Origin: Neisseria weaveri
GTDB lineage: Bacteria; Pseudomonadota; Gammaproteobacteria; Burkholderiales; Neisseriaceae
NCBI RefSeq assembly: GCF_900638685.1
Contig: NZ_LR134533.1
Coordinates: forward strand, 1,116,001-1,180,000
Direction of reading: 5' to 3'
DNA: 64,000 bases
Below are positions 31,803 to 41,869 of this stretch, one piece after another (positions within the stretch are counted from its first letter, which is position 1; every line of letters begins with the position of its first letter). A program made the position numbers and the translations under genes. The notes below the pieces were generated by a model that did no database searches, had not been told where the DNA came from, and saw only the letters and a program-made list of their open reading frames with translations.

Positions 31803-34079
31803 TTATTTGGCAGCTAACTCGCTACGCAGTTTTTTGGTTACTTCCATCATCACTTCAAGCTGCTCGATGGTTTCTTTCCAGCCGCGGGTTTTCAGGCCGC
31901 AGTCGGGGTTAACCCACAAGCGCTCGACCGGTACCACTTCCATGGCTTTGCGCAGCAGTTTTTCTACTTCGGCGGCAGTCGGTACGCGCGGGCTGTGGAT
32001 GTCGTACACGCCGGGGCCGATGTCGTTCGGGTATTTGAAGTCGCCGAACGCGGTGAGCAATTCCATGTCGGAGCGTGATGTTTCGATGGTAATTACGTCG
32101 GCATCCATAGAGGCGATGGCGGGCAGGATGTCGTTAAACTCGGAATAGCACATGTGGGTGTGGATTTGGGTGCTGTCTTCCGCGCCGGTGCTGCTCAAAC
32201 GGAAGGCTTCGCACGCCCAAGCCAAAAATTCGTCCCATTGGGCTTTTTTCAGCGGCATGGCTTCGCGGATGGCCGGTTCGTCGATCTGAATCACTTTGAT
32301 GCCGGCTTTTTCCAAGTCCAACACTTCGTCGTTCAAGGCCAAGGCGATTTGTTTGGCGACTTCGCTCAGAGGGATGTCGTCGCGCACGAACGACCATTTG
32401 TACATGGTTACGGGGCCGGTGAGCATGCCTTTCATCGGGCGTTTGGTCAGGGTTTGCGCGTAGGCAGACCAGTAAACGGTCATCGGTTCGGGGCGCGATA
32501 CGTCGCCGAAGATGATGGGCGGTTTCACGCAGCGTGAACCGTAGCTTTGTACCCAACCGAATTGGGTGAAGCAGTAGCCGGCCAGTTGTTCGCCGAAGTA
32601 TTCCACCATGTCGTTACGCTCGGCTTCGCCGTGTACCGGTACGTCCAGCTCCAATTTTTCCTGTACTTCCACGCAGTAGGCGATTTCTTTTTTCATCGCG
32701 GCATCGTAATCGGCAGCGGAGAGTTCGCCTTTTTTGAAGGCGGCGCGCGCTTGGCGGATTTCGGTGGTTTGCGGGAACGAGCCGATGGTGGTGGTGGGCA
32801 ATACGGGCAGGTTCATCCAAGCCTGTTGCGCTTTGATGCGCTCGGCAAACGGTGATTTGCGTTGGTCGGCACCTTCGGGCAGATTGGCCACACGGGCTTT
32901 AACGGCATCGTTGTGGATTTTTTTGTTGGTGGCGCGGTCGGCAGCAGCTGCATCGGAAGCGGCAATGGCTTCTTTTACGCTGTCTTTGCCGTGTGCCAAG
33001 GCTTGTTTCACTACGCCCAATTCAACCAGTTTTTGGGCGGCGAAAGCCATCCAGTTTTTGATTTCGGCATCGAGTTTTTCTTCTACGGCCAAGTCTTGCG
33101 GGCTGTGCAGCAGCGAGCAGCTCGGTGCGATCCACAGGTTGTTGCCCAGTTTGTCTTGAACGGGTTTCAGGGTGTCGATCACTTTGCTCAAGTTGGCGCG
33201 CCATACGTTGCGGCCGTCGATCAGGCCGACCGACAATACTTTGTTTTCCGGCCATGCGTCGGCAAACACGGAGAGTTGCTCGGGTGCGCGCACGCAGTCG
33301 ATGTGTACGCCGTGAACGGGCAGGGCTTTGAGCAGGTTGAGATGTTCGGCGGCAGAGGCGAAGTAGGTGCCGATGATGATGCGCACGCCGGTGTTGGCAA
33401 ATTCTTTGTAAGCGGTTTCAACGGCTTTGATCCAGTTGGCATCGGCGTCGGCAGAGAGAATCGGCTCGTCGATCTGAATCCAATCTACGCCTTCTGCGGC
33501 CAGTTCGCGCAGCAGTTGTGCGTAAGCGGACAGCAGCTTGGGCAGCAGGCTGATGCGTTTGAAGTTGTCGTCTTTGGCTTTGCCCAACCACAGCAGGGTA
33601 ACGGGGCCGACCAGCGTGGGCTTGATGTCGTGGCCTTGTGCTTTGGCTTCTTTGATTTGGGCAATCAGGTTTTTGGCGTTGACTTTAAATTCGGTGTCGG
33701 CGTGCCATTCGGGTACGATGTAGTGGTAGTTGGTGTCGAACCACTTGGTCATTTCCATCGCAAATTGGGTGGCGTTACCGCGCGCCAGTTGGAAGTATTC
33801 GGGCAGGCTAAGGTTGGCCGCGTCGAAACCGAAACGTTTGGGAATCGCGCCCAAAGTGCAGAGCAGGTCTAAAACGTGGTCGTAAAAAGAAAAATCGCCC
33901 ACGGGCAGCAAATCGGCACCGGCGGCTTTTTGGGTCGCCCAGTTCAGGCGGCGGATTTCGGCGGCAACTTCTTGCAGCTCGGCTTCGCTTTTCGCGCCTT
34001 TCCAAAAGGCTTCAACGGCAAATTTCAGCTCGCGCTTCGCACCGATGCGCGGGTAGCCGGACAGATGAAATGTGTTCAT
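31803..34079 (-). CDS. metE: Cobalamin-independent methionine synthase MetE
   Basis: MetE transfers a methyl group from 5-methyltetrahydropteroyl-triglutamate to homocysteine. The 758-residue length is standard. The N-terminal half begins [20 protein letters not shown]. The catalytic half contains the zinc ligands in [13 protein letters not shown] and [12 protein letters not shown] near the end. LuxS in this window regenerates homocysteine. The likely activator gene metR lies about 3.4 kb away. Confidence 0.97.
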   Translation of the reverse strand: MNTFHLSGYPRIGAKRELKFAVEAFWKGAKSEAELQEVAAEIRRLNWATQKAAGADLLPVGDFSFYDHVLDLLCTLGAIPKRFGFDAANLSLPEYFQLARGNATQFAMEMTKWFDTNYHYIVPEWHADTEFKVNAKNLIAQIKEAKAQGHDIKPTLVGPVTLLWLGKAKDDNFKRISLLPKLLSAYAQLLRELAAEGVDWIQIDEPILSADADANWIKAVETAYKEFANTGVRIIIGTYFASAAEHLNLLKALPVHGVHIDCVRAPEQLSVFADAWPENKVLSVGLIDGRNVWRANLSKVIDTLKPVQDKLGNNLWIAPSCSLLHSPQDLAVEEKLDAEIKNWMAFAAQKLVELGVVKQALAHGKDSVKEAIAASDAAAADRATNKKIHNDAVKARVANLPEGADQRKSPFAERIKAQQAWMNLPVLPTTTIGSFPQTTEIRQARAAFKKGELSAADYDAAMKKEIAYCVEVQEKLELDVPVHGEAERNDMVEYFGEQLAGYCFTQFGWVQSYGSRCVKPPIIFGDVSRPEPMTVYWSAYAQTLTKRPMKGMLTGPVTMYKWSFVRDDIPLSEVAKQIALALNDEVLDLEKAGIKVIQIDEPAIREAMPLKKAQWDEFLAWACEAFRLSSTGAEDSTQIHTHMCYSEFNDILPAIASMDADVITIETSRSDMELLTAFGDFKYPNDIGPGVYDIHSPRVPTAAEVEKLLRKAMEVVPVERLWVNPDCGLKTRGWKETIEQLEVMMEVTKKLRSELAAK

Positions 34080-34213
34080 GTTCCATTACTCCGAATAAAA
34101 AGGGGTTATTGATTTCGATGCTCCTATCATGCCCAAGTTTTTACACCGAAGCAAACAAGTAATTTGCATGGATACATGAATGAATTTAATGAAGCAGTAT
34201 GATTTAAATGAAT

Positions 34214-34240
34214 AGGCCGTCTGAAATTTTCAGACGGCCT
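34214..34240 (-). terminator. Inverted-DUS hairpin after the ArsA-like gene
   Basis: A near-perfect palindrome of two uptake sequences lies 30 bp after the ArsA-like gene on the minus strand and upstream of metE. Confidence 0.72.
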
Positions 34241-34270
34241 CATAGGAAAAATAAAGTGAAAACAATCGGC

Positions 34271-35278
34271 TTAAACGGCAGAAAGGCTGATCAAACCTTG
34301 CTTTCCAAACTCGGCCAAGGCTTCGGTACCGCGGATATCGGCAGCCTGCAAACCGTATTCATAAATTTGCAACCCGGCAAAATCCTGACGGATTTTTAAT
34401 AATATTTCCTGCTGCCTTTCATAACGCTGCTGCCAAAAAGGCTGGTTTTGCTCCGGCTCGGGCATCAGCTGGTTCACAATCAAATGGCCGCAAGGCAAAT
34501 TGAAATGGTGAAGCTGGGCAACTGCACGGCGGGTTTCCGCCAGCGGCAGTATTTCAGCCGTCATCACCAAAATAATGCCGGTCTGCGCGGCATCGCCGAG
34601 ACATTTTCCAGCTTCGGCAAACAACTGTTGGCGTTTCTGCAAAACCTGCAAAGCCTTTTGCCAACGTTCGCTTTTGGCTTCGGAAAGCACGGTATTTTCT
34701 TTTTCGCTTTTTTGCCAAAAAGGCAAAGCCGCTTCCCGCAGTTTCTGCTGCCGGCCTTGCTGTGCCAGCAGACTTTCCGTCCATGCACTCATCATTTGCG
34801 GCAATTCGAGCAAACGCAACGTATGGCCCGTGGGTGCGGTATCGAATACAACCTGCTCAAATCCCATCAAACGATGATGTACGACATAACGGCACAGCGC
34901 TTCAAGCATTGCCGCTTCCTCCGCACCGGGCGAAGACTTCGACGCTTCCAAATGCTGCTTGAGCTGCGGCAGCATTTCAGGCTTGGCATAGCCCGACAAA
35001 GTAGCTTCCACTTGGGCAAAATGCTGTTCGACAATCTTATGGGGATTAAGCTCCAATGCCGACAAATTATCGGTTAATTGCCGGATGGTGCCTGACAAAG
35101 ATGTCTGTAATACATCACCCAAACTGTGAGCCGGATCGGTAGAAACCAGCAAGACTTTACGGCCGGATTCCGCCAAACGGCAGGCGATGCTGGCGGCATG
35201 AGTGGTTTTGCCCACGCCGCCTTTGCCGCCGACAAACAAAACCGGCTTGTTTTGCACGGATTGTAATAATTTATCCAT
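34271..35278 (-). CDS. ArsA/Get3-family ATPase
   Basis: The 335-residue protein has the deviant Walker A loop GGKGGVGKTTHAASIA near residue 16, a STDPAHSLGDVL switch I-type segment and a FDTAPTGHTLRLLELP switch II motif, all typical of ArsA/Get3 ATPases. It lacks the duplicated half of arsenite-pump ArsA and is not near arsenic genes. The ATG at 35278 shares its A with the TGA of the upstream CC-tail gene, so the two are coupled. Placement behind cstA points to a role with that transporter rather than arsenite efflux; this is an inference. Confidence 0.88.
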   Translation of the reverse strand: MDKLLQSVQNKPVLFVGGKGGVGKTTHAASIACRLAESGRKVLLVSTDPAHSLGDVLQTSLSGTIRQLTDNLSALELNPHKIVEQHFAQVEATLSGYAKPEMLPQLKQHLEASKSSPGAEEAAMLEALCRYVVHHRLMGFEQVVFDTAPTGHTLRLLELPQMMSAWTESLLAQQGRQQKLREAALPFWQKSEKENTVLSEAKSERWQKALQVLQKRQQLFAEAGKCLGDAAQTGIILVMTAEILPLAETRRAVAQLHHFNLPCGHLIVNQLMPEPEQNQPFWQQRYERQQEILLKIRQDFAGLQIYEYGLQAADIRGTEALAEFGKQGLISLSAV

Positions 35279-35541
35279 CAGCAACACCCGAAACGCTCTA
35301 ACGGCGAATGCGTCATACCCATGCGCTTATGCCAATCGTGAAATTCTTCCATCAGCAGCGGTTGCAGCTCCAAAGTATAGAAAGTCATCGGATTAGGCAC
35401 GCCCAAGCTTTCCGCAAACACCAGCAGCATAAACAAATCGGCTTCATCACGGTATGCCGCCGTCAACGTGCGGCGGTAGGGCGCATGGTAAAACTCATGC
35501 AACCCCGCCGCAATCGCTTTCAAACGCTTACGCCACTCCAT
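35278..35541 (-). CDS. Small CC-tail protein between cstA and the ArsA-like gene
   Basis: The 87-residue protein (MEWRKRLKAIAAGLHEFYHA...) ends in RFGCC, with two cysteines as its last residues. It has no signal peptide or clear membrane segment; a short hydrophobic stretch DLFMLLVFAESLGVPNP lies near residue 36. I recall a family of this kind, called cory-CC-star, described beside CstA, but I cannot verify it here. Its ATG overlaps the cstA stop (TAATG) and its TGA overlaps the next ATG. Confidence 0.85.
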   Translation of the reverse strand: MEWRKRLKAIAAGLHEFYHAPYRRTLTAAYRDEADLFMLLVFAESLGVPNPMTFYTLELQPLLMEEFHDWHKRMGMTHSPLERFGCC

Positions 35542-37208
35542 TACGACTGCTTCTTAGGCCAAGCGCGTTTTAAGACGGCCACGCATTCCAGCGCCACCAA
35601 TACGGAGCACACCAAAATAACAAGATCCAACACCACCAACAGCCATTTTTCGGCATCGTAGAACGATTTGAGCTGCAAAAGCAAAGCCAAAATGCTGACA
35701 ATCAGCAAGAAAGCCATCGGAAGCAGGGTATACCATACTTTGCGGCCTTTTTTCAGCAGCAATACGGTAATCACCAACAAAGTCAAACCGGCCATCAATT
35801 GGTTGGTCGTACCGAACAGCGGCCAAATCAGCATACCGCCGTCACCTTTCAAACCGCCCGCGCCAAACGCCAGCAATACACAAGTGCCGACGGCCAGCAT
35901 AGTGGCCACCCAACCTTTTTGGAAGGATTTGATTTGGTAGATTTCACCCCATTCTTGGAAGATATAGCGCTGCAACCGCACGCCCGTATCCATGGTCGTG
36001 CCGGCAAACAAAGCCGCCATTACCGTCAGCATGGTTGCCGACAAAGTCGGATCCAAACCGATACCGTTGTGCATAATTGAAGCACCGCCGTCGATAAAGG
36101 CATTGATGCCGCCTTTGCCGAATGCGGTGTATACCGCCTGCCAATCGGCCAAGGTCGCAAAACCGGCAGTTGCCGCCAAAATAGCCGCCAATGCCAACAT
36201 ACCTTCGCCCATAGCACCGAAGTAGCCGACAAAACGGCTGTCGGTTTCTTTATCAACTTGTTTGGAAGTCGTACCGCTGGATACCAAACCGTGGAAGCCT
36301 GAAATGGCACCGCAAGCAATGGTAACGAACAGCAACGGCATAATCGGCGGCGTACCCACCGGCATATCCTGATTCACCGCAGGAGCAACCACTTCCGGGT
36401 TAACCAAGAAAATCGCCGCATACAATACAAACAAGCCCACAAACAGCTGCAAACCGTTGATATAGTCACGCGGCTGTAACAGCATCCATACCGGCAGCAG
36501 CGAAGCAACGGCGGCATAAACAAACAGCAAAATAATCCATACCGCATTGGCAGGCAGACCCATCACCGTTTCAGGGAAAGACAACGGGAACAGCGGACCC
36601 AGATAAATCAGGCCGTACAGCGCAACCACACCCAACACCGACACCCAAACCAAATTCATCTTATAACGATAAATACATTGGCCGATAACAAATGCCACCG
36701 CCAACGCACCCCATACCGGCAATACCGAAGACGGCGTTTTAATCATCATGCCTGCAATCACCACGGCAAACACTGCATTCACCATCAGCAGCAGCAGGAA
36801 AATCACAATCATAAACAGACTGCGCGTCCGCGCATTCACAGCCGTACCGGCAATCGTACCGATAGATTGGCCTTTATTGCGCACGCTCGCCCATACCGCC
36901 GACATATCATGCACACCGGCCAGAAAAACCGTACCCAATATCACCCAAACAAAAGCAGGCAGCCAACCCCAAAACACGGCGATGGCCGGGCCGACAATCG
37001 GCGCGGCACCGGCCACCGAAGTGAAGTGGTGGCCCCACAGCACATATTTGTTGGTCGGCACAAAATCCACACCGTCGTTGATTTCATGGGCAGGCGTTTT
37101 AAAGTCGGGATCCAATTTCAGGATTTTTTGCGCGACAAAACGCGAATAGAAGAAATAACCGGCAGCCATACAGGCCAAACCGGCAATCAGCAGGAAAACT
37201 GCACTCAT
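35541..37208 (-). CDS. cstA: Carbon starvation protein CstA family transporter
   Basis: This 555-residue membrane protein has about 14 helices. Family signatures include YVLWGHHFTSVAGAAPIVGP near residue 53, AGVHDMSAVWASVRNKGQSI near 97 and SGFHGLVSSGTTSKQ near 308. CstA proteins import peptides or pyruvate under carbon limitation. It is shorter than E. coli CstA (about 700) and fits the shorter subfamily. A GGAGGAGCGGT ribosome-binding site precedes the ATG. It is the first gene of the three-gene coupled operon and is divergent from metR. Confidence 0.94.
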   Translation of the reverse strand: MSAVFLLIAGLACMAAGYFFYSRFVAQKILKLDPDFKTPAHEINDGVDFVPTNKYVLWGHHFTSVAGAAPIVGPAIAVFWGWLPAFVWVILGTVFLAGVHDMSAVWASVRNKGQSIGTIAGTAVNARTRSLFMIVIFLLLLMVNAVFAVVIAGMMIKTPSSVLPVWGALAVAFVIGQCIYRYKMNLVWVSVLGVVALYGLIYLGPLFPLSFPETVMGLPANAVWIILLFVYAAVASLLPVWMLLQPRDYINGLQLFVGLFVLYAAIFLVNPEVVAPAVNQDMPVGTPPIMPLLFVTIACGAISGFHGLVSSGTTSKQVDKETDSRFVGYFGAMGEGMLALAAILAATAGFATLADWQAVYTAFGKGGINAFIDGGASIMHNGIGLDPTLSATMLTVMAALFAGTTMDTGVRLQRYIFQEWGEIYQIKSFQKGWVATMLAVGTCVLLAFGAGGLKGDGGMLIWPLFGTTNQLMAGLTLLVITVLLLKKGRKVWYTLLPMAFLLIVSILALLLQLKSFYDAEKWLLVVLDLVILVCSVLVALECVAVLKRAWPKKQS

Positions 37209-37496
37209 ACCGCTCCTCCGAGATCGTATTTTCTAATCATCAACAAACACTTAAATGTTTTGCCTTCCCCGTTCCGGAGCAAAACGGCTGCGGACGGTTA
37301 AAACGCTTGCATTATGGCAAAATTTGTAAATCTTTTGTATGAATTTACAAAGACATCAAGGCCGTCTGAATTTTTCTGCATACCGTTTCCACCATCAAAA
37401 AACACCCGGTACGCAAGGCATATTAATAAAAATAACAAACACCATGAATAATTTTAATATATACTGTTTATATCCTAATAAAAGTCTTATGGTCTT
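37209..37496. other. Divergent promoter region of cstA and metR
   Basis: This 288-bp AT-rich region separates divergent genes. It contains one single uptake sequence near 37358. No promoter could be assigned firmly. Confidence 0.45.
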
Positions 37497-38429
37497 ATGG
37501 ATTCCATTATCGAATTACGCCATCTGAAAACCCTTTTGGCTTTGGAAGAAACCGGCAGCGTTTCATTGGCCGCCAAACGCGTTTTCCTGACACAATCCGC
37601 GTTATCCCACCAAATCCGCGCATTGGAAAACTACTACGAAACCCCTTTGTTTGAACGGAAATCCAATCCGCTGCGTTTCACTCCGGCCGGACAGCGTCTG
37701 CTGCAATTAGCCCGCGAACTGCTGCCGAAAGTGGCCGCCGCCGAACGCGATATGGCCCAAATCATCGAAGGCGAAGCCGGAGAGCTGAGATTGGCCGTCG
37801 AATGCCACACTTGTTTCGACTGGCTGATGCCCGCAATGGGCGAATTCCGCCCCCTTTGGCCGCAAGTAGAATTGGACATCGTTTCCGGCTTCCATGCCGA
37901 CCCCGTCGGCCTGCTGCTAACCCACCGCGCAGACCTGGCTATCGTTTCCGAAGCCTTACCCCAACCGGGCATTACTTACCAACCGCTGTTTGCTTACGAA
38001 ATGGTCGGCATTTGCGCCAAAGACCATCCCTTAGCCGAAAAAGACGTTTGGGAAGCCGAAGACTTCGCCGACGAAACGCTGATTACCTATCCCGTTCCCG
38101 ACGATATGCTGGATCTGCTCCGAAAAATCCTGCTGCCGCGCGGCATCAATCCCAACCGCCGCCACAGCGAATTAACCATCGCCATTATCCAACTGGTTGC
38201 CAGCCGACGCGGTTTGGCCGCATTGCCGTATTGGACGGTTATGCCTTATTTGGAAAAAGACTATGTAATCGCCAAACCGATTACTTCAGACGGCCTCTAC
38301 AGCGAACTGTATGCCGCCATGCGCGAGGAAGACAAAGACAAAAGCTATTTGGGCAACTTCTGCAAAATCGTTCGCGAACGCGGCTTCGCCGACCTGCCCG
38401 GACTCAGCGTTCTGCATTTGGACGATTAA
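37497..38429 (+). CDS. metR: LysR-family regulator MetR (probable)
   Basis: This 310-residue LysR-type regulator has an N-terminal winged helix (LRHLKTLLALEETGSVSLAA through QSALSHQIRALENYYETPLF) and a periplasmic-type effector domain. The sequence follows E. coli MetR closely, including the PLRFTPAGQRLLQLA and VECHTCFDWLMPAMGEF segments. MetR activates metE and metF with homocysteine as co-activator. metE lies 3.4 kb away, on the far side of the cstA operon. A DUS core near 38287 is inside the gene. Confidence 0.9.
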   Translation: MDSIIELRHLKTLLALEETGSVSLAAKRVFLTQSALSHQIRALENYYETPLFERKSNPLRFTPAGQRLLQLARELLPKVAAAERDMAQIIEGEAGELRLAVECHTCFDWLMPAMGEFRPLWPQVELDIVSGFHADPVGLLLTHRADLAIVSEALPQPGITYQPLFAYEMVGICAKDHPLAEKDVWEAEDFADETLITYPVPDDMLDLLRKILLPRGINPNRRHSELTIAIIQLVASRRGLAALPYWTVMPYLEKDYVIAKPITSDGLYSELYAAMREEDKDKSYLGNFCKIVRERGFADLPGLSVLHLDD

Positions 38430-38456
38430 ACCCGAAACGTCAATTGTCAATTAAAG

Positions 38457-38484
38457 AAGGCCGTCTGAATTTTCAGACGGCCTT
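38457..38484 (+). terminator. Inverted-DUS hairpin between metR and surA
   Basis: A perfect palindrome lies between two convergent genes and may serve both. Confidence 0.78.
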
Positions 38485-38512
38485 GTGCTTTCAACTCAAA
38501 CCGATAAACGGT

Positions 38513-39481
38513 TTAGCGCACACCGCGAATATCGATAAACGCACCTTCATGCAGCTGCTTGAGCAGCTCGATAGTGGCCTGCTCGGTTTTTTTCTCGGCG
38601 ATAAACTGGCGGACGGCATTTCTACGGCGCTCCTCCGGCGTACCCGCATCGCGGACATCCGTTAGTTTAATGATATGCCAACCAAATTGGGTTTTAACCG
38701 GACGGCTGACCTGACCGGCTTTCAACGTATGCACGGCATGTTCGAATTCCGGCACCATCTGACCGTCTGTAAACCAGCCCAAATCACCGCCGGCCGCCGC
38801 GCTGCCGTCTTGTGAAAACTGACGTGCCAACATCGCAAAATCCGCACCGCTGCGCGCTTGGTCATATAACTTGCGGATACCGCTTTCCGCCGCAGCCAAA
38901 GCGTTCGCACTCTCGCCTTTCAGCAGAATATGCTGCGCACGGTATTGGCGGATAGGTGCACCTTCAGGCAAGGCAATGCCCTGTTCGGACGCACGGGCAA
39001 TCATGGCATCGATTTCGGCTTCGCTCACACGCGCATTCTGCATTACCGCCTGCTGCTGCACACGCTGCATAATAATGCCGTCGGCAATCTCGCGGCGTAA
39101 AGCCGCCCGGCTCAGGCCGTCTTTGGCCGCCGCCGCATACAAACCGTCTATATTGGTTTTTCTTTCGGCAGCCAACTGTTGCAGCGCGGCATCGATTTCG
39201 GCATTGCCTACACTGATATTGCGGCGTTTACCGGCTTCAATCATCAAAGTGCGGTTAATCAGCTGGCTTAAAACCTGACTGCGCAATTCCGCATCATCCA
39301 CTTGGGCGTTTTTAGGCAGCGACGCTTTGGCCGTCGCCATCGCTTTGCGGACATCTTTATGCGTAATCACCGCACCGTCGGCCACAGCGGCAATACCGTC
39401 AACCAATTTGATATCGGCAGCAGAGGCCGTCTGAAAAGACAAGGCCACTGCAGCGGCTAAAATCAGAGATTTGAAATTCAT
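38513..39481 (-). CDS. surA: SurA-like periplasmic chaperone and peptidyl-prolyl isomerase
   Basis: The 322-residue protein has a signal peptide (MNFKSLILAAAVALSFQTAS, cleaved after ASA), an N-terminal SurA chaperone region (VDGIAAVADGAVITHKDVRK) and one parvulin domain (QYRAQHILLKGE through GGDLGWFTDGQMVPEFEHAV to GWHIIKLTDVRD). E. coli SurA has two parvulin domains; this one has one, as in shorter homologues. The signal peptide codons include a complete uptake sequence (near 39424). It overlaps lptD by an ATGA junction, matching the usual lptD-surA order. Confidence 0.92.
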   Translation of the reverse strand: MNFKSLILAAAVALSFQTASAADIKLVDGIAAVADGAVITHKDVRKAMATAKASLPKNAQVDDAELRSQVLSQLINRTLMIEAGKRRNISVGNAEIDAALQQLAAERKTNIDGLYAAAAKDGLSRAALRREIADGIIMQRVQQQAVMQNARVSEAEIDAMIARASEQGIALPEGAPIRQYRAQHILLKGESANALAAAESGIRKLYDQARSGADFAMLARQFSQDGSAAAGGDLGWFTDGQMVPEFEHAVHTLKAGQVSRPVKTQFGWHIIKLTDVRDAGTPEERRRNAVRQFIAEKKTEQATIELLKQLHEGAFIDIRGVR

Positions 39482-41808
39482 TTTTTAACTACCTCGTTGG
39501 TTTTGCGATAGCCCGGAATGGCCAAACGCAATTGTTCGAATGGATTGTTACCGATATTGCTTAAATCTTTCAGCTGGAGGTTGAAAAACACGGCATTCTT
39601 ACGGCTGTTCAAGCCGGTTACATAACGCTGCGCCACCACGCTGGCACTCCAACAGCCGCAACCGCTTTTATATTCCAAACCGGCCAGCATTTCCAACGGC
39701 TTTTTCACATTGAGCGCATAGTTGAAGCGGCCGACTGCATACAGATTTTTATTCAGCGGCCATTGTGCGCCCATATCGATCTGGCTCAGTTTGTCGTAGA
39801 AGTAACGTCTGTCTTCCTGCAGGTAAATTTTTTCGTTGCGACCGTATTTATAACGCAAACTCAATACTTTGCCGTCTTCAGGCTGATAACGGATACCGGC
39901 TACATAGCTGTCGAGCTGCTCTTGGTTTTGATTGTAGTGTACGTTTAAATCGACACGCACGCTGTTGGTCACCTGACCGTTGGCAAAAGCAACCCAATCC
40001 GAGCGGTTGCGGTTGTAGTAGCCGATGCTGCCGTCTTCCAACACGTTATCGTTTTTAAAATAAAACTTTTGACCAATACCGGCACGGAAATATTCCAAAC
40101 CTGTTTCCGGATTCAAAATACGGGTTTGTACCGCAGTGGAAATGCTGTTTGCCGAATTGATGCGGTCGTTGCCGGAATAAAGGTTTTCGCGGAACAGCTG
40201 CTGGTAATTGAAGCTGTTTTCCGAAGAATCGAAGTTCGGCAGATCGTTTTGCGGTTTTGTCGGGATATAGTTGTAAAACAGGCGCGGTTCCAAAGTCTGC
40301 AGATAATCTTTGCCCAACCAGGAAGCCTTGCGTTCGAGATTCACACCGCTGTCTATGCTGAAAGTCGGCAATACACGGCTCACGCTGCGCTCCTTCAATT
40401 CGCCGAAACTGTCCAAATTATAGTAAGTGGCGTGTACGCCGATTTTCGGCCGCACATAACCCCACGAATTGTGAATATCCCAGCGCACACTCGGATACAG
40501 CACCGCCCGGTTGCCCGCCTGTTTGTTTTTGTGGGAGAAGCGGGTGAATTGGCCGAACACGTCGAAATTCAGGTTGTCATGATTTTTCTGCCAACGCCCC
40601 GACAAACGAGGCAACAAAGCGTAGGGCTCGTCTTTGAAACCGTCTTCGCTCTTTAACGTTTGGTATTTCTGTACGGTCAGATAAGCGCTCAACGATCCGC
40701 CCCATACTTGATCACGGTAATTCAGCCAAGCTTGGCGGTTAAGGTTTACATTGCGGGCAATGTCGTTGCGGCCGTAGAAATCGCGGTAATAATCGTGGTC
40801 GGAAACCTGATTGTAGTCCAAACGGCCTGTCAGGCTTGGGGTCAGCTGCTGTTGGTGCGACCACTGAAACTGGTAACGGTTGCGTTTGTCTCGACGGCGG
40901 TCGTACGGCATCCAGCGGCCCGACATTTTCCCGGAATATTCGGGACGCAAATAACGGAATTCGCCGTCCACATAAGCACCGCGTCCGCTAATCAAACCGG
41001 GCGCCACAGTCGCATCGTAATTGGGCGCAAGATTCAAATAATACGGCAGTTCCAACTCGAGGCCGTCTGAACCCGCGCCGACAGTCGGCACCAATAAGCC
41101 GCTTTTCCGGTTGCCGTTAAGCGGAAAATCCGCCCACGGCGTATAAAGAACGGGAACGCCGCCAAACACCAGCGAAGCATTTTTAGCCACACCGATACCG
41201 CTGTTTTGGTCGGCTTCGATGCTGTCGGCACGAATATACCAACTGGCATCGCCGGGATGGCAGGTATTGAATTTGGTATTGATCAGCTGATAACGCCCCC
41301 GGCCTTTCATCAATGCCTGTTCGCTGACGCTTTGCAGCCTGCGGCCTTCGTGTTCGGCTTCCAAACGCGCGTGGTCGGCGGTACCGGTCTGCTGCGTCAG
41401 ATTGTATTCGATACGGCTGCCTTGTACGGTGGTGCCGTCTTGATGGAGAACAAAAGTATCGCCGGCTTTAATCGTATCGCGGCGTTGGTCGTATTCCACC
41501 CATTGCGCATTCAAAACCTGATCGTTGCGCTCGATGATCACTTCCCCTTCGGCCTTAACGCCGATACGGGTTTGGCCGATGATTTTGTCTGCCGTAATAC
41601 GGGTATAGTCGGCAGGAAGCGTTTCGCCGCCGCTGCGGTTGATGACCGCGGCAACCCTTGCCGCCGCCTCTTTGCGCAAGGCTTCTTCGTCGCAAAGCAG
41701 GCAAGTGCTGCCCAACGATAAATCGTCGGCTGTCTGTGCGGCCGCGGCTGTGCTAAATCCCACACTCAACGCCAGCGCAATCGGCTTTAATGAAAATAAT
41801 CGGGCCAA
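39478..41808 (-). CDS. lptD: LPS-assembly protein LptD
   Basis: LptD is the outer-membrane barrel that inserts lipopolysaccharide, with LptE plugged inside. The 776-residue protein has a signal peptide (ending AAAAQ near residue 25), a jellyroll region with TRITADKIIGQTRIGVKAEG and GVPVLYTPWADFPLNGNRKS, and the C-terminal barrel. Cysteines lie at 36 and 39 (STCLLCDEE), about 178 (FNTCHPGD) and in SGCGCWS near the end. The family needs disulfides between N- and C-terminal parts; the CLLC pair is extra compared with E. coli. It is divergent from amgK. Confidence 0.95.
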   Translation of the reverse strand: MARLFSLKPIALALSVGFSTAAAAQTADDLSLGSTCLLCDEEALRKEAAARVAAVINRSGGETLPADYTRITADKIIGQTRIGVKAEGEVIIERNDQVLNAQWVEYDQRRDTIKAGDTFVLHQDGTTVQGSRIEYNLTQQTGTADHARLEAEHEGRRLQSVSEQALMKGRGRYQLINTKFNTCHPGDASWYIRADSIEADQNSGIGVAKNASLVFGGVPVLYTPWADFPLNGNRKSGLLVPTVGAGSDGLELELPYYLNLAPNYDATVAPGLISGRGAYVDGEFRYLRPEYSGKMSGRWMPYDRRRDKRNRYQFQWSHQQQLTPSLTGRLDYNQVSDHDYYRDFYGRNDIARNVNLNRQAWLNYRDQVWGGSLSAYLTVQKYQTLKSEDGFKDEPYALLPRLSGRWQKNHDNLNFDVFGQFTRFSHKNKQAGNRAVLYPSVRWDIHNSWGYVRPKIGVHATYYNLDSFGELKERSVSRVLPTFSIDSGVNLERKASWLGKDYLQTLEPRLFYNYIPTKPQNDLPNFDSSENSFNYQQLFRENLYSGNDRINSANSISTAVQTRILNPETGLEYFRAGIGQKFYFKNDNVLEDGSIGYYNRNRSDWVAFANGQVTNSVRVDLNVHYNQNQEQLDSYVAGIRYQPEDGKVLSLRYKYGRNEKIYLQEDRRYFYDKLSQIDMGAQWPLNKNLYAVGRFNYALNVKKPLEMLAGLEYKSGCGCWSASVVAQRYVTGLNSRKNAVFFNLQLKDLSNIGNNPFEQLRLAIPGYRKTNEVVKK

Positions 41809-41869
41809 AGTCTCACCTTAAATCGGTTTTGCCAGTTAGAATAGCAGTTATTTTAACCTGAAAACGACC

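Noticed and set aside
31807..33872. Long plus-strand frames opposite metE (up to 336 codons)
   Set aside because: They mirror the codon structure of metE, and metE itself is a complete, conserved gene.
34080..34213. MetR binding site upstream of metE
   Set aside because: TGAA and TTCA-like pieces occur, but no TGAANNTNNTTCA was found; the nearest symmetric match is the uptake-sequence hairpin itself.
34271..35278. Arsenic resistance by the ArsA-like ATPase
   Set aside because: No arsB, arsC, arsR or arsD is near, and the protein has one ATPase half only. Coupling to cstA is the stronger context.
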